Source of the DNA: Thiobacillus denitrificans DSM 12475
GTDB taxonomy: Bacteria; Pseudomonadota; Gammaproteobacteria; Burkholderiales; Thiobacillaceae
DNA length: 64,000 bases
Assembly (NCBI RefSeq): GCF_000376425.1
Contig: NZ_AQWL01000001.1
Location: 283,118 to 347,117, forward strand
Direction: 5' to 3'
Shown: positions 1-9,026 of the stretch, piece by piece
How the letters are laid out: each line of letters starts with the position of its first letter
Numbering within the stretch: the first letter of the stretch is position 1
Made by a program: the position numbers and the translations under genes
Notes under the pieces: model-generated
What the model was told of the DNA's origin: nothing
What the model saw: the letters and a program-made list of their open reading frames with translations, nothing else
Database searches by the model: none

Positions 1-354
1 CTGCCAGCTGCTGTCATCATTTTCTTGCTGTCCGACCAGGTTGTCCATCTGATTTATGGCCAGCAGTATGCCGCTGCCGGAACTTACTTGGCTATCTATA
101 TCTGGACTGGCGTGCCCTATCTGGTCTTCTTTGTTCTGAACCAGATGTTTTATATCGAAGGCTTGTTGAAGGCCGGATTTGTGGTGTCGATCTTTTCCGT
201 CGTGTCGAATGTGCTGCTCAATTTCATGTTGATACCCCTCTACGGGGGGATTGGGGCAGCGATTTCCACTTTGATAACTGCAGTAGGATCGACCCTACTC
301 TCTTTAGCCATCCTTAATTCGAAAACCGGGATATTTCTGAACAACAGAAAATAG
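1..354 (+). CDS. Oligosaccharide flippase (Wzx/MATE-like), C-terminal fragment
   Basis: The frame is open from the first base, so this is the last ~117 residues of a gene that begins outside the window. Three to four hydrophobic stretches alternate with short polar loops, and a segment near residue 85 (MLIPLYGGIGAAISTLI) has the Asn/Pro-Gly-Ala-Ala pattern seen near the end of polysaccharide flippases of the MOP superfamily. Such proteins move undecaprenyl-linked sugar repeat units across the inner membrane. It heads a run of same-strand glycosyltransferase and methyltransferase genes, which supports a surface glycan role. The substrate cannot be told from a fragment. Confidence 0.75.
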   Translation: MPAAVIIFLLSDQVVHLIYGQQYAAAGTYLAIYIWTGVPYLVFFVLNQMFYIEGLLKAGFVVSIFSVVSNVLLNFMLIPLYGGIGAAISTLITAVGSTLLSLAILNSKTGIFLNNRK

Positions 355-374
355 CCAAACCAAACCAAATCATT

Positions 375-1151
375 ATGAAATTTGCAATTTTCTTGCTTGG
401 AAAAGTTCGCCGACTCGTCGAGGCGATAACGAAGACCGAGATAAGCGTCAAGATCAGGCCGCGTGTAAAAATCCAGGTTCATCCCAGAGCGGTGTCTGAT
501 GGAAGGGCGATGGCGCTCTATGCCGACCTTGTCGAAAAGTTCTGCACCTTCAAGCCGTCGAATATTTTCGAGATCGGCGCAAATTATGCACAGGATGCGG
601 AATATCTCAGGAAGCGTTTTGGCCTGGCGGACTTGGATATCTATGTCTTCGAGCCCCACACGGCGATCATCAAGGCGGTGCGAGAACTCTACAACTTCAA
701 CAGCTACGATTTTGCGATTTCCGATCACAACGGCAGGGCAGTGTTCCACGCCATTGACGTGGAAAACAATGAATACGGGAACAGTGGCATCTCGTCCCTG
801 AGGAAGGGTTTGACCGCCGATAGCCGCAACTTTGTCGACATCGAAGTCGAAGTGATCAGAATGGATAAGTTCATTCGGGACAACCAGATCCAGTCGGTCG
901 ACTTTTTGAAGCTCGACGTGGAAGGTGCGAATTACGAAGTTCTCGATGGCTTCGGCGAGGAATTGTCGAAGGTCAAATCGATACAGGTTGAAGGAGAGTA
1001 CCGGCAGTACTGGGAGGGACAGAAACTCTACTGGGATATCGAGCGCTTGTTGAGACAGAATAATTTCGAATTGGTGTATTTCCAGTTGTCGGACGACGGC
1101 GTGCAGTCCGACTCTTTCTGGGTGCAACAGCAATACATCGCCAGAAGTTGA
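375..1151 (+). CDS. FkbM family methyltransferase
   Basis: This is a 258-residue class I SAM-dependent methyltransferase. The SAM-binding glycine motif is FEIGANYAQDAEYL near residue 65. The family hallmark VDFLKLDVEGANYEVL lies near residue 175, where the LDVEG block is characteristic of FkbM proteins. Members usually O-methylate hydroxyls of sugars or polyketides; here the glycan cluster makes a sugar the likely acceptor. The gene starts 21 bases after the flippase stop and its TGA is followed almost directly by the next gene, so it is part of the same operon. The exact acceptor is unknown. Confidence 0.85.
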   Translation: MKFAIFLLGKVRRLVEAITKTEISVKIRPRVKIQVHPRAVSDGRAMALYADLVEKFCTFKPSNIFEIGANYAQDAEYLRKRFGLADLDIYVFEPHTAIIKAVRELYNFNSYDFAISDHNGRAVFHAIDVENNEYGNSGISSLRKGLTADSRNFVDIEVEVIRMDKFIRDNQIQSVDFLKLDVEGANYEVLDGFGEELSKVKSIQVEGEYRQYWEGQKLYWDIERLLRQNNFELVYFQLSDDGVQSDSFWVQQQYIARS

Positions 1152-1153
1152 GA

Positions 1154-2032
1154 ATGGACGCCAAGAAGAACAACGCAATCGTGTTCGGCCTCACTGCGGA
1201 CCATGTGTTTGCGGTGGCCTGCGTGATGATGGACCTAAAGCGGCTATCCCCAGGGATGGTCGACGAGGTCGTGATTATTCACGACGGAATTGGCAAGAAT
1301 GACCAGAAAATTCTTGGCACAATCTTGCCGACCAGGTTTATTTTGTATGACTTCCCACTGAAGAGCGCGAGAGTATTAAATTCCCGTTCTGTGAGGCAAT
1401 TCTCTAAGATGGTTTTTACCAAATTTGAGTGCCTCAGGTTGTTGGATGACTACAAAAATGTGATGTGGTCGGACTACGATGTCATTGTTCAAGTCGACAT
1501 ATCTGAACTTTTTTCCCATTGTGAAGAGGGAATTAAATTCATGCCGGGCGAGAATTCTGTCAGGGGACAATTACATGAATCAGTTAGTGAATATGATATG
1601 GAGGCCGTTGGCATAGGCGCAGGGCTTTTTGTATTTCAGGACCATTTAAAAAAACATAAAGAAATGTACCAGTTCTGCTATGCGGAACTGGACAAATATG
1701 CGGAGCTTTTATATATGCCCGAACAAGCCATATTCGATTTCATGGTTCAGCGTTTCAGTCTGCAACCGGTTCTGATCGATAGCAAGGTATTTTCGCCCCA
1801 TCCTAGCGATCCAGTCTTGGCTCCAAAGGCCAAGATCATTCATGCATATGGACAGCCAAAGTTCTGGAATGGCCTACACAATGAGCATTGGCAGAAAAAT
1901 TATCAGAACTGGTTAAACTTGGGGGGGGGTAAGTATGAAGAGAAATCGGCTATGGACAGGGTGATTACCAAATTTAAATCAATATTGCTGCGGTTTCGGT
2001 GCGCGATTGAGAAATTTGAGGAAAAGGCGTAG
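1154..2032 (+). CDS. Glycosyltransferase family 8-like protein
   Basis: This is a roughly 292-residue nucleotide-sugar glycosyltransferase. A DxD-type metal site (WSDYDVIVQVDI) lies near residue 107, and a C-terminal HAYGQPKFW segment near residue 229 resembles the HxxGxxKPW motif of GT8 enzymes. The start is taken as ATG two bases after the FkbM stop; a TTG six bases upstream would overlap that stop. The coding sequence is visibly more AT-rich than genes downstream. It contains a run of nine G at 1921-1929, about 35 codons before the stop, where slippage would change the C-terminus. Confidence 0.75.
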   Translation: MDAKKNNAIVFGLTADHVFAVACVMMDLKRLSPGMVDEVVIIHDGIGKNDQKILGTILPTRFILYDFPLKSARVLNSRSVRQFSKMVFTKFECLRLLDDYKNVMWSDYDVIVQVDISELFSHCEEGIKFMPGENSVRGQLHESVSEYDMEAVGIGAGLFVFQDHLKKHKEMYQFCYAELDKYAELLYMPEQAIFDFMVQRFSLQPVLIDSKVFSPHPSDPVLAPKAKIIHAYGQPKFWNGLHNEHWQKNYQNWLNLGGGKYEEKSAMDRVITKFKSILLRFRCAIEKFEEKA

Positions 2033-2898
2033 TGAGCGAGGTTGGTTACGACCGGTCCAGAATTTATCAAGTGAGTTTGGATCCGGAAAATGAGAATGAC
2101 GCCAGGATTATTGCGAGCAAATACATACCATCTAATTCCGTCGTCTTGGATGTAGGTTCCGCTTGTGGGGATTTTGGCGCTTTCTTGCATAGGAACAAGA
2201 ACTGCGAAATGCATGGCATGGAATTCAGTCCGGAGAGCATTGCCATTGCGAAAGAGACCGGGGCCTATTCAGCCATAAACCGAGTCGACCTCAACTCCTT
2301 TGAGAGCGCGGCCTTTGAAAATTATTGGAAATCTTTCGACGTCATTGTGCTTCTCGATGTGTTAGAGCACGTCGTGCAACCGAACAAAGCTTTTCACCCC
2401 TTTAAGACGTTCTTGAAGGAAGGTGGGTTTTTTGTGATTTCGCTTCCGAACGTGGCATTTGGGGATGTGAAGCTTCAGTTGCTGAATGACGACTTCAGCT
2501 ATACGGAAACGGGCATTTTGGATAAAACTCATCTGAAGTTCTTTACCTTCAAGAGCATTGCGGACTTCTTCTCTCGGCAAGGGGTTCGGCTTCTTGACTG
2601 CTCCGTAGTCGTGTCTGACGTCACGGGTGCGCACCGAGTGCCGTCTCGCGTCAGGAGTTATGTCTTGAAGGATCCGCATTCGTTCGTATACCAGTACGTA
2701 ATGAAAGCGGAACCTTCGGTCTTGGACAGAGATGCGCTAGCGCAGCTCAATTTAGACAATCTGGACATACCGTGGCGCCAAGTCAATCCGCGTCTCAGGT
2801 CGATTCGCCGAAAGAAGATCCTTGATGCAATTCTGCCACCGGGGTCTCGCCGCAGACAGATGGTGAAGCAATTGCTTGGATCGCTTCGGGGTTTGTGA
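2032..2898 (+). CDS. Class I SAM-dependent methyltransferase
   Basis: This is a 288-residue protein with SAM motif I (VVLDVGSACGDFG, near residue 36), an acidic post-I region (MEFSPESI) and motif LLDVLEHVVQP near residue 108, typical of methyltransferase type 11/12 folds. The GTG start overlaps the previous TAG by one base, which implies translational coupling. The C-terminal ~60 residues are Arg/Lys-rich. It probably methylates a sugar or carrier-linked intermediate of the glycan cluster; the target is not identifiable from sequence. Confidence 0.8.
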   Translation: MSEVGYDRSRIYQVSLDPENENDARIIASKYIPSNSVVLDVGSACGDFGAFLHRNKNCEMHGMEFSPESIAIAKETGAYSAINRVDLNSFESAAFENYWKSFDVIVLLDVLEHVVQPNKAFHPFKTFLKEGGFFVISLPNVAFGDVKLQLLNDDFSYTETGILDKTHLKFFTFKSIADFFSRQGVRLLDCSVVVSDVTGAHRVPSRVRSYVLKDPHSFVYQYVMKAEPSVLDRDALAQLNLDNLDIPWRQVNPRLRSIRRKKILDAILPPGSRRRQMVKQLLGSLRGL

Positions 2899-2945
2899 AT
2901 TCTCTACGTGAGACTTGGCTGAAGTGCCCGCCGTTGGAAGAAAAA

Positions 2946-4055
2946 ATGAAGAAACTATTGATGGTCTGTATTCCGACCTATAAGCGGGAGAAGTCGTTAC
3001 GCCGGTGTATCGAATCAGTGGCCGCACAAATTGAAAACGCTTCGCTATCAGGACATGTCGGAATCTATGTGGCGAACGATGCATCGCCTGATAACACGGC
3101 CAACCTGCTAAGGGATTACTTGCAACGCTACTTTGCGGCCGTGACTCGGGAACGCAACCTTGGCATGAGCGCGAATATCCGGTGCATGCTGGAAGAGGCG
3201 TCGCGGACGAGCGAATATCAATTGATCATCACAGATGACGATTCGCTTCAGCCCGGGGTTTTGGTGGAATTGGTCGAATTCCTTCGAATGCATCGCCCTA
3301 GTTTGCCGGCGGCTTGGACGCCACGATATTCATATACGGAACAAGGCGGCCTTCACTGTGTTGTTTGCGATTCCTTTCCGGATAGCGTGGCAATAGAGCC
3401 TTCATCGGCTAATGCAGCCAGGTACATGGATAATGGGTTTGTATTGTCCGGGTTAATTCTGCGGGGGGAAGCAATTGATTTCGAGTTCTGGAAAGAATTC
3501 GATGACAACGCCTATTTTCCAGTCATCGTGTTTGGAGATCTGCTCCGAGGAAAAGGCGCATACTTCTGGAAAAAAAATATCGTGCATCATACCGTGCTGA
3601 ACGTTTGCCACTGGGAATCGTGGGGAAAGAACGACGTGGCAATAGAACTCAGGCTCTTTCTGGATTTTATTCTTGCATATCAGATTCTGGCCCAAAAAAC
3701 TGGGACTTCGAGCTCGTTCTATTACAGGGCTTTTCCTGGCATTTACAGATCCGTCATCGAGCTTCTTAGGTCCAATAAATTGAGGGCGGACCGAAGCCTT
3801 GTGCTGGATGCGATCCGAGATCTAGCGGAAAAGCGCGCTCGGAGGCTGGGCTTGCCGGCTCGGCAAACGTTGATTCTTGCCCTTGTTGCAGGGGTTGCGT
3901 TGGCGGCCGCCAAGACCTTGGCTGCAAGCGCATTGTCATTAGTCAGTACTGGTGCAACCAAGAGTAAGAATAGGGACAGGGTCCGCGCTTACAGCGACTT
4001 ACTTCGCAGTGCGCCTCTTGTTTTCAAGCTGATCACCTCGTCTGGAAGACCTTGA
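2946..4055 (+). CDS. Glycosyltransferase family 2 (GT-A)
   Basis: This is about 369 residues of GT2 fold. It has an N-terminal nucleotide-binding strand (MVCIPTYKREKSLRRCIESV), VANDASPDN near residue 42 and an acidic metal motif ITDDDS near residue 97. The chosen ATG has a GGAAG element five bases upstream. An alternative GTG at 2895 would overlap the previous stop and add 17 residues that do not fit the family. The last ~80 residues include an Ala/Leu-rich possible membrane-associated helix. It resembles abequosyl- or rhamnosyltransferase-like enzymes of O-antigen loci; donor and acceptor are unknown. Confidence 0.8.
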   Translation: MKKLLMVCIPTYKREKSLRRCIESVAAQIENASLSGHVGIYVANDASPDNTANLLRDYLQRYFAAVTRERNLGMSANIRCMLEEASRTSEYQLIITDDDSLQPGVLVELVEFLRMHRPSLPAAWTPRYSYTEQGGLHCVVCDSFPDSVAIEPSSANAARYMDNGFVLSGLILRGEAIDFEFWKEFDDNAYFPVIVFGDLLRGKGAYFWKKNIVHHTVLNVCHWESWGKNDVAIELRLFLDFILAYQILAQKTGTSSSFYYRAFPGIYRSVIELLRSNKLRADRSLVLDAIRDLAEKRARRLGLPARQTLILALVAGVALAAAKTLAASALSLVSTGATKSKNRDRVRAYSDLLRSAPLVFKLITSSGRP

Positions 4056-4985
4056 ATGGCAAACTGGCAGCTGAAGACTCCGGTCGCGTTCATTATTTTC
4101 AACCGGCCGGAAACCACGGAGCGTGTTTTCGCAGAGATTGCCAAGGTCAAGCCACCCAAACTTCTGGTTGTGGCAGATGGTCCGAGGCCGGATAGGCCGG
4201 GTGAACTTGAGAAATGCGCGGCAACACGCGAGGTCATCAAGCGCGTGGATTGGGAATGCGAAGTCCTCACGAACTTTTCCGACGTTAATCTCGGTTGCAG
4301 GAACCGGCCGGCGAGTGGCATAGACTGGGTGTTCGAACAAGTGCCTGAAGCCATTATCCTTGAGGATGACTGCTTGCCGCACCCGAGTTTCTTTCGTTTC
4401 TGCGAAGAGCTCCTGGAACGCTACCGCGATGATGAGCGAATTGGTTTGATCAGCGGCGACAACTTCCAGTTCGGCCGTAAGCGAGGTGAGGCCAGCTACT
4501 ACTTCTCGCGCTACAACCACATTTGGGGCTGGGCTTCATGGAGGAGAGCTTGGCGTCATTACGACCGTGACGCGTCCTTATGGCCGGCTTTTCGGGATGG
4601 TGGGTGGTTGGATGCCTTGGTGAATACGCACAGTGAACGGCGACATTGGGCCAAGGCATTCGATGCCGTATTTGAAGATCAGCTCGATGCTTGGGATTAC
4701 CAGTGGACACTGGCGCTTTGGTCGCAGGGAATGGTGTCGGCCCTACCCAATGTCAACCTGATATCGAACATTGGTTTCGGTGCCGATGCCACCCATACGC
4801 ACAAGGTAAGCGTCTATGCGGACATGCCTGTCGAGCCGATAGAATTCCCGCTTCGCCATCCAAAGATTGTCCTGCCCCACCCTGAAGCGGACACCTTTAC
4901 CGGCCGACGTTCGTTCAGCACTTCAGTCGCTGGGATGGTCCTGCAAGAGCTGCGAAATATCTCGCTAAGGTTTCGGGCACGATAA
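4056..4985 (+). CDS. Nucleotide-diphospho-sugar transferase (HlpA/GNT-I-like)
   Basis: This is a 309-residue GT-A fold enzyme starting on the base after the previous stop. It shows the family pattern IIFNRPETTERVF near residue 15, VVADGPRPDR near residue 38 and the metal motif IILEDDCLPHPSF near residue 102. A WGWASWRRAW block near residue 155 is shared with bacterial proteins often annotated as hemolytic protein HlpA-like glycosyltransferases. It likely adds one sugar of the repeat unit. The GC content rises from about here relative to the start of the cluster. Confidence 0.75.
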   Translation: MANWQLKTPVAFIIFNRPETTERVFAEIAKVKPPKLLVVADGPRPDRPGELEKCAATREVIKRVDWECEVLTNFSDVNLGCRNRPASGIDWVFEQVPEAIILEDDCLPHPSFFRFCEELLERYRDDERIGLISGDNFQFGRKRGEASYYFSRYNHIWGWASWRRAWRHYDRDASLWPAFRDGGWLDALVNTHSERRHWAKAFDAVFEDQLDAWDYQWTLALWSQGMVSALPNVNLISNIGFGADATHTHKVSVYADMPVEPIEFPLRHPKIVLPHPEADTFTGRRSFSTSVAGMVLQELRNISLRFRAR

Positions 4986-5042
4986 AAACGCCCCAGTTGG
5001 GCGGACTCTTCGCGTCAGAAGAGAACAAATGAGAGGGAAAAG

Positions 5043-5954
5043 ATGCCTTTGGCTTGTGTGCTGTGTGGCAGCAAGGATGTAACGGTGCGAGAGGTGGTCA
5101 GCGTTCAGGATCTAAACGCGAAATATGCGCAGGCCTTTGGTATTGAACACGCGCTGAATTCCACCCGGCTGGATTATTGTGTCTGTGCGTCTTGCGGTCT
5201 CGGATATTTCGACCCAATGGAGACGGGCGGAGAGGGGCTGTACGAGCGACTTCAGTCCTTCGACTGGTATTACATGGCAGAGAAGTATGAGTATGCAGTC
5301 GCGCAGAAATACCTGCCTGCAGAGGGGGGGGTTCTGGAGGTCGGGGGAGGCAAGGCGGCGTTCGCGAAGGTGGTCGGGGCTCACAGATACACGGGACTGG
5401 AGTTCAACGATAAAGCTATCGAGAAGGCAAGCGAGGCTGGTATTCGACTGATTAAGCAGACGGTAGAAGTTCATTCCAGTTCCGGCAATACGTACGACGC
5501 GGTTGTGTCATTCCAGGTTCTGGAGCACGTTGTGGATCCGGCGGGGTTCATCAGGGACTGCGTGAAGTGCCTGAAGCGAGGCGGGCGTTTGATTATTGCA
5601 GTGCCGGCCCATGATAGTTTTGTTGGAACTGCATTGAACAACATACTTGATATGCCGCCACACCATGTGACGCACTGGACCGGGACGACACTGCGACATT
5701 TGGCGGAACGCTTCGGTCTCGAAGTGTTGGCAATAGAGTACGAGTCCGTTGCAGAGTATCACCGGGATTGGGCGCATAAAACGATATGGGAATCACGGCT
5801 GAGACGGTGGCTCGGCATGAAACCGAAGCTGCTGGATTATTCGCTGATCGCCAGACTCGTATCCAAATTGTCGTCGATACTGGGGAAGCTTGTTCCCATT
5901 CCACTCACTGATGTCAAAGGTCACACCGTGATCGGTGTCTACCGAAAAATCTGA
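5043..5954 (+). CDS. SAM-dependent methyltransferase with N-terminal cysteine (zinc-ribbon-like) motif
   Basis: This is a 303-residue protein. Two cysteine pairs near the N-terminus (CVLCGS at residue 5 and CVCASCG near residue 45) look like a small zinc site, followed by a methyltransferase domain with GVLEVGGGKAAF near residue 96 and FQVLEHVVDPAGF near residue 157. The layout resembles class I enzymes such as sugar C- or O-methyltransferases with a metal-binding head. A GAGGGAAAAG ribosome site precedes the ATG. A run of eight G (5324-5331) falls exactly in the codons before motif I, so a slip would destroy the enzyme. Confidence 0.78.
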   Translation: MPLACVLCGSKDVTVREVVSVQDLNAKYAQAFGIEHALNSTRLDYCVCASCGLGYFDPMETGGEGLYERLQSFDWYYMAEKYEYAVAQKYLPAEGGVLEVGGGKAAFAKVVGAHRYTGLEFNDKAIEKASEAGIRLIKQTVEVHSSSGNTYDAVVSFQVLEHVVDPAGFIRDCVKCLKRGGRLIIAVPAHDSFVGTALNNILDMPPHHVTHWTGTTLRHLAERFGLEVLAIEYESVAEYHRDWAHKTIWESRLRRWLGMKPKLLDYSLIARLVSKLSSILGKLVPIPLTDVKGHTVIGVYRKI

Positions 5955-5998
5955 GTGGGCCATCCTCACATTGCCTCGCCCATCGCGAGCCTTCGATC

Positions 5999-7237
5999 TT
6001 GAAAGTTCGGGTATTCAATCACTCTGACTCTGTTGGCGGAGCCGCCCGGGCCGCACTTCGGATCCATCATGCCTTGCGGTCGGAGGGAGTGGATTCGCGC
6101 ATGCTCGTGAACGATGCATCGTCGCAGCACTGGACGGTAGAGGGACCCCAAGGCAAGTGGGACCGGATGACGGCAATGGTTCGCCCTGTGCTCGGCAGGC
6201 TGCCGAACCGTTTGCTGACCACCGGGAACCCAATCCTGCACTCGTCGGCAATGTTGCCTTCCGGTTGGCCCAGGAAGATCAACTTGTCCGACGCTGATGT
6301 GGCGCATCTGCAGTGGGTGAATTTGGAAATGATGTCCATCGGGGACATCGGGCGCATCGAGAAGCCGATAGTCTGGACACTGCATGACATGTGGGCGTTT
6401 TGTGGCGCAGAGCATGTCACCGAAGACTTTCGCTGGCGTGATGGGTATTTGCGCACCAATCGGCCTAGCCCCGAATCAGGTTTCGATCTGAACCGCTGGG
6501 TGTGGCAACGCAAGCGCAAGGCGTGGCGGAGGCCGATGCATATTGTCGCCCCCAGCCATTGGTTGGCCGATTGCGTGCGCCAGAGTGTTCTGATGTGCGG
6601 CTGGCCGGTTTCTGTAATTCATAACCCTCTCGACACAGAGGTGTGGCGGCCGATTGAAAAGCATTCTGCTCGTCAGTTGTTGGGACTGACTTCGGCAGGG
6701 CCGCTGCTTTTGTTTGGAACATTTGGTGCCAATGCGGCGCCCCATAAAGGCTTCGATCTTCTGCTTTCTTCGCTGCAACACTTGCGGGAGCAGATGGGCG
6801 ACCTGCACTTGCTGATATTGGGTCAGAATGCGCCGCGCGAGCCGCTCGATCTGGGATTCCCCGTTTATTACATGGGGCATCTACATGATGATCTTAGCCT
6901 CCGGGTGCTATACAGCGCGGCCGATGTGATTGTGATCCCTTCACGTATTGAAAATTTGCCCAATATGGGCGTCGAATCCCTGGCTTGTGGGACTCCGGTG
7001 GTGGCGTTTGACACTTGTGGCTTGCCTGACATCATTAGCCACCAGCAGACAGGCTATCTGGCGAAGGCATTCGATGCGGAAGATTTGGCACATGGAATAC
7101 AGTGGGTGTTGGAAGATAGTGAGCGCTATGCGTGGTTGGCCACTCAAGCGCGGGAGGACGCTGTTGCGCGGTTCTCCTATCAGAAGGTGGCTCGACAATA
7201 CATGGACGTGTACCACCAAGCCATTCGGGATGCATGA
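5999..7237 (+). CDS. Glycosyltransferase family 4 (GT-B)
   Basis: This is 412 residues with a GT-B layout. The N-terminal acceptor domain starts VFNHSDSVGGAARAALRIH. The C-terminal donor domain contains the GT4 E-x7-E type motif in NLPNMGVESLACGTPVVAF near residue 320. The start is TTG at 5999, because the conserved domain begins at the second residue (MKVRVFNHS). It is similar in layout to WcaC-type enzymes of colanic acid synthesis. It retains the donor nucleotide-sugar site; the sugar is not predictable. Confidence 0.82.
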   Translation: MKVRVFNHSDSVGGAARAALRIHHALRSEGVDSRMLVNDASSQHWTVEGPQGKWDRMTAMVRPVLGRLPNRLLTTGNPILHSSAMLPSGWPRKINLSDADVAHLQWVNLEMMSIGDIGRIEKPIVWTLHDMWAFCGAEHVTEDFRWRDGYLRTNRPSPESGFDLNRWVWQRKRKAWRRPMHIVAPSHWLADCVRQSVLMCGWPVSVIHNPLDTEVWRPIEKHSARQLLGLTSAGPLLLFGTFGANAAPHKGFDLLLSSLQHLREQMGDLHLLILGQNAPREPLDLGFPVYYMGHLHDDLSLRVLYSAADVIVIPSRIENLPNMGVESLACGTPVVAFDTCGLPDIISHQQTGYLAKAFDAEDLAHGIQWVLEDSERYAWLATQAREDAVARFSYQKVARQYMDVYHQAIRDA

Positions 7238-7314
7238 CAGTGGGCTCCATACTTGAAGTTCGGCATGGCGGCAATAGCGGAGCCCAGTCCGTCGTACAGG
7301 AGGGTGGCTTGCGC

Positions 7315-8178
7315 ATGACGGGAGGAAGAAAGCGATTCGAACCCGGCCAACCTCTGATCACCATCATTACTTCGACCTACAACGCGGCCGGGCATCTTCC
7401 CGATGCGATCAAATCGATTCGTGAGCAGACCTACGGCAACATCGAATGGATTGTTGTGGACGGTGCCTCAAGAGACGGCACGCTGGATATCCTTCGGCAA
7501 AACGAGGATGTGATCGATTACTGGATGAGCGAGCCGGACAAGGGGATTTACGATGCCTGGAACAAGGGCATTCGCCACGCGACGGGTGAATGGATTCTTT
7601 TCCTGGGCGCGGACGATTACCTGTGGACGCAGGATGTGCTGCAGAAAATGGCGGCCATGCTTGATTCGGCTTATCCCGCATACAGGGTGGTTTATGGGAA
7701 AGTTGCGCTGGTCAATCAGGCCGGCGAGGGTATCTATTTTCCGGGCGAGGCGTGGGAAAGGGTACGGAACCGCTTTCGCAGCGTGATGTGCCTTCCGCAT
7801 ACGGCCCTGTTCCATCACCGGGATTTATTTCGAGTGCATGGGGAATTCGATACCTCATTCAGGATTTCCGGTGACTACGAATTCCTTCTGCGGGAGTTGA
7901 AGGATCGCGAGGCGATGTTCGTGGATATCGTGATCGCCGGAATGTCGCTCGGCGGAATCTCGTCGAATCCTGCCACTTCCGAAAGGATGCTGTTTGAAAT
8001 GCGTCGTGCCACCCGGGAAAACGGCCGCATTTTCCCGGGCATCCCCTGGCTGTTGGCTGCCGTCCGGCATATGCTGCGGCGTGTTTTGTGGCGCCTGCTA
8101 GGCGAGAGAGGCGCCCGCCATTTACTGGATATGGGACGACGGTTGATGGGCAAGCCGGCGCACTGGACGCGGACATGA
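7315..8178 (+). CDS. Glycosyltransferase family 2 (WcaA/WcaE-like)
   Basis: A GT2 domain starts at IITSTYNAAGHLPDAIKSI, with IVVDGASRDGT near residue 50 and LGADDYLW near residue 98. The protein then has the SEPDKGIYDAWNKGI block typical of WcaE-like enzymes. The ATG at 7315 follows an AGGAGG element. An earlier ATG at 7234 overlaps the previous TGA in an ATGA arrangement and would add 27 residues outside the domain, so the start is uncertain. The last ~60 residues are basic with aromatic residues and may bind the membrane. Confidence 0.78.
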   Translation: MTGGRKRFEPGQPLITIITSTYNAAGHLPDAIKSIREQTYGNIEWIVVDGASRDGTLDILRQNEDVIDYWMSEPDKGIYDAWNKGIRHATGEWILFLGADDYLWTQDVLQKMAAMLDSAYPAYRVVYGKVALVNQAGEGIYFPGEAWERVRNRFRSVMCLPHTALFHHRDLFRVHGEFDTSFRISGDYEFLLRELKDREAMFVDIVIAGMSLGGISSNPATSERMLFEMRRATRENGRIFPGIPWLLAAVRHMLRRVLWRLLGERGARHLLDMGRRLMGKPAHWTRT

Positions 8179-9026
8179 GCCAGTTGAATACTGTGGCACC
8201 TGTCAGTGTCGTGATTCCCGCCTTTCGAGCCAAGGCTACCATTGCAGAAGCTATCGACTCGGTGGCCAAGCAGACCCAGTTGCCCCTGGAAGTCATCGTG
8301 GTGAATGACGGCAGCAAGGACGGGACGGGGGATTTCGTTAGGGAACTCGCGCTGCGTTACGACCCGGCTTGGTTGAAGGTGCTGGAACTGAGCGAAAATC
8401 AGGGGGCTGCGTCAGCACGTAACGCAGGATGGGCCGCGGCGCGAGGGGAGCTCATCGCATTCCTCGATGCGGATGATCGCTGGCACCCGAACAAAATCGA
8501 ATATCAGTATGAATATATTTGCATGCATCCCGACGTTGCATTGTGCGGGCATGGCTACCGTATCGCGCGTGGTTCGGGAGCCGACTTGGATATCCCGCAT
8601 CCGGCGCAAGCCGAGGATGTCCGGCCGCTCAGGCTTCTATTGTTCAACCCACTTGTAACGCCTTCCGTCATGGTCAGGGCAAACATTTCCTTCCGCTTCA
8701 TGTCCGGCAAACGCCACACGGACGACCATTTGCTGTGGATGGAGATCGCCTTGTCGGGATTGCGCGTGGTGAGGATGTCAGCTCCGCTCGCCTTGATAAG
8801 CAAGCCCATGTTCGGAGCGGGTGGGCTGAGCTCACAGATGTGGGCGATGGAGAAAGGTGAACTGAATAATTATTGGCATCTGAAGACAATCGGAATGATA
8901 GGGCTGCCAGCGGCGATAGCTTTGATGGCCTTTTCATTGGCCAAGTATGTGCGTCGTCTGCTCATTGTTGCGTTCCGGCGTGCGGCCAGTCTGGTTCGTG
9001 GTGATAACCACGCTACGCAGCCGTGA
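8175..9026 (+). CDS. Glycosyltransferase family 2
   Basis: This is 283 residues with canonical GT2 signatures: VSVVIPAFRAKATI near residue 10, VIVVNDGSKDGTG near residue 40 and AFLDADDRWHPNK near residue 95, which holds the DxD metal site. The ATG overlaps the previous stop as ATGA, so it is translationally coupled. A hydrophobic stretch near the end (IGLPAAIALMAFSLAKYV) is followed by basic residues, consistent with membrane association. It is part of the O-unit assembly set. Confidence 0.82.
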   Translation: MSQLNTVAPVSVVIPAFRAKATIAEAIDSVAKQTQLPLEVIVVNDGSKDGTGDFVRELALRYDPAWLKVLELSENQGAASARNAGWAAARGELIAFLDADDRWHPNKIEYQYEYICMHPDVALCGHGYRIARGSGADLDIPHPAQAEDVRPLRLLLFNPLVTPSVMVRANISFRFMSGKRHTDDHLLWMEIALSGLRVVRMSAPLALISKPMFGAGGLSSQMWAMEKGELNNYWHLKTIGMIGLPAAIALMAFSLAKYVRRLLIVAFRRAASLVRGDNHATQP

